DNA of 7,373 bases from Polaribacter sp. (GTDB taxonomy: Bacteria > Bacteroidota > Bacteroidia > Flavobacteriales > Flavobacteriaceae), in NCBI GenBank assembly GCA_029245665.1, contig JAQWOW010000229.1, forward strand, positions 1-7,373, read 5' to 3'. The first letter of the stretch is position 1, and each line of letters starts with the position of its first letter. A model generated the notes under the pieces. That model worked only from the letters and a program-made list of their open reading frames with translations, did not search any database and was not told the DNA's origin. Of the stretch, positions 6,963 through 7,373 are shown in pieces. The position numbers and the translations under genes were made by a program.

Positions 6963-7031
6963 TCAATAATTAAAAACCATGCTAAGCACTGTTATAGTAA
7001 TGATAAATTAGTGTCAAAAAAATTAAAGTAA

Positions 7032-7373
7032 ATGCAATTTAAAATACCGGAAATTTTATACTTTTTAACACTACTAATTATTCCTCTTTTAGTTCATTTA
7101 TTTCAGTTACAAAAATATGTAAAAGTCCCTTTTACAAATGTTGCTTTTTTACAAAAAATATTACAGCAAAATCGTAAAAGTTCACGAATAAAAAAATGGC
7201 TATTATTAGTGACCAGATTACTTTTATTAACAGCAATAATCTTTGCATTTTCGCAACCCTATTTTAGCAATAAAAAAGCCGACTTAAAACAGCATCATTT
7301 TATTTATTTAGATAATTCTTTGAGCACAAATACAATGGGTGAAAGAGGAAATTTACTACAAATAGCAGCACAA
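7032..7373 (+). CDS. BatA-domain / von Willebrand A domain membrane protein, N-terminal part (3'-truncated)
   Basis: From ATG 7032 the frame stays open to the window edge (114 codons). The start reads MQFKIPEILYFLTLLIIPLLVHLFQLQK, with a first membrane helix at about 7-24. A basic linker follows (KYVKVPFTNVAFLQKIL, then several Lys/Arg at 48-55), then a second helix at about 56-74 ending in IFAFSQP. This is the 'aerotolerance regulator N-terminal' double-transmembrane domain (BatA, TIGR02226-like). After it comes FIYLDNSLSTNT (90-101), where Asp94-x-Ser96-x-Ser98 fits the DxSxS metal site that opens a von Willebrand A domain. Flavobacterial relatives are long proteins of unknown role, so most of this gene is missing. 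The basic linker suggests a cytoplasmic loop with the vWA part in the periplasm (inference). It starts 69 bases after the DUF2400 stop with no visible terminator between, so it may share its transcript. Confidence 0.88.
   Translation, partial: MQFKIPEILYFLTLLIIPLLVHLFQLQKYVKVPFTNVAFLQKILQQNRKSSRIKKWLLLVTRLLLLTAIIFAFSQPYFSNKKADLKQHHFIYLDNSLSTNTMGERGNLLQIAAQ

Noticed and set aside
6697..6966. Minus-strand 89-residue open frame opposite the DUF2400 gene
   Set aside because: It lies fully across the conserved C-terminal motifs of the plus-strand protein and has no family resemblance of its own.
1..7373. CRISPR arrays, insertion sequences, phage genes, toxin-antitoxin or defence modules
   Set aside because: No direct-repeat arrays, transposase motifs, terminal inverted repeats or defence-type domains were seen; every long frame belongs to an identifiable chromosomal family.

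Overview
The window looks like ordinary chromosome from a member of the Flavobacteriia (Bacteroidota), probably a marine genus close to Polaribacter or Tenacibaculum. The reasons are strong AT-richness with A/T-ending codons, a cell-surface protein with a type B type IX secretion (T9SS) sorting domain, start codons in A-rich contexts without Shine-Dalgarno sequences, TAnnTTTG-type promoter elements, and a BatA-domain gene of the kind common in this group. The genus is inferred from protein flavour only; no search was run.

Layout: (1) bases 1-1809, plus strand: the C-terminal 602 residues of a large secreted repeat protein ending in a T9SS type B sorting domain; its start lies outside the window. 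(2) 1831-1869: a perfect 17-bp hairpin that terminates gene 1 and stops only five bases before the next start codon. (3) 1875-3863, plus: uvrB, complete. (4) 3864-4035: a short gap with a terminator hairpin shared by the convergent uvrB and sucC. (5) 4036-5232, minus: sucC, complete, transcribed alone and without sucD beside it. (6) 5233-5522: a divergent intergenic region with a good sucC promoter element and a weak one for the genes on the right. (7) 5523 to the right end, plus: a probable operon of a LolD-type ABC ATPase, a TIGR02757/DUF2400 protein 12 bases downstream, and the first 114 codons of a BatA/von Willebrand A protein.

The genes do not form one pathway. They cover surface adhesion or gliding (gene 1), nucleotide excision repair (uvrB), the TCA cycle (sucC), lipoprotein transport (lolD-like) and two poorly characterised envelope or DNA-associated functions. 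I found no CRISPR array, insertion sequence, prophage, toxin-antitoxin pair or RNA gene, and nothing that I would call a new multi-gene system. The items most worth a second look are the DUF2400 protein with its HhH-GPD-like C-terminal motif, the GTP-type residue in the nucleotide pocket of SucC, and the terminator/start overlap at uvrB.
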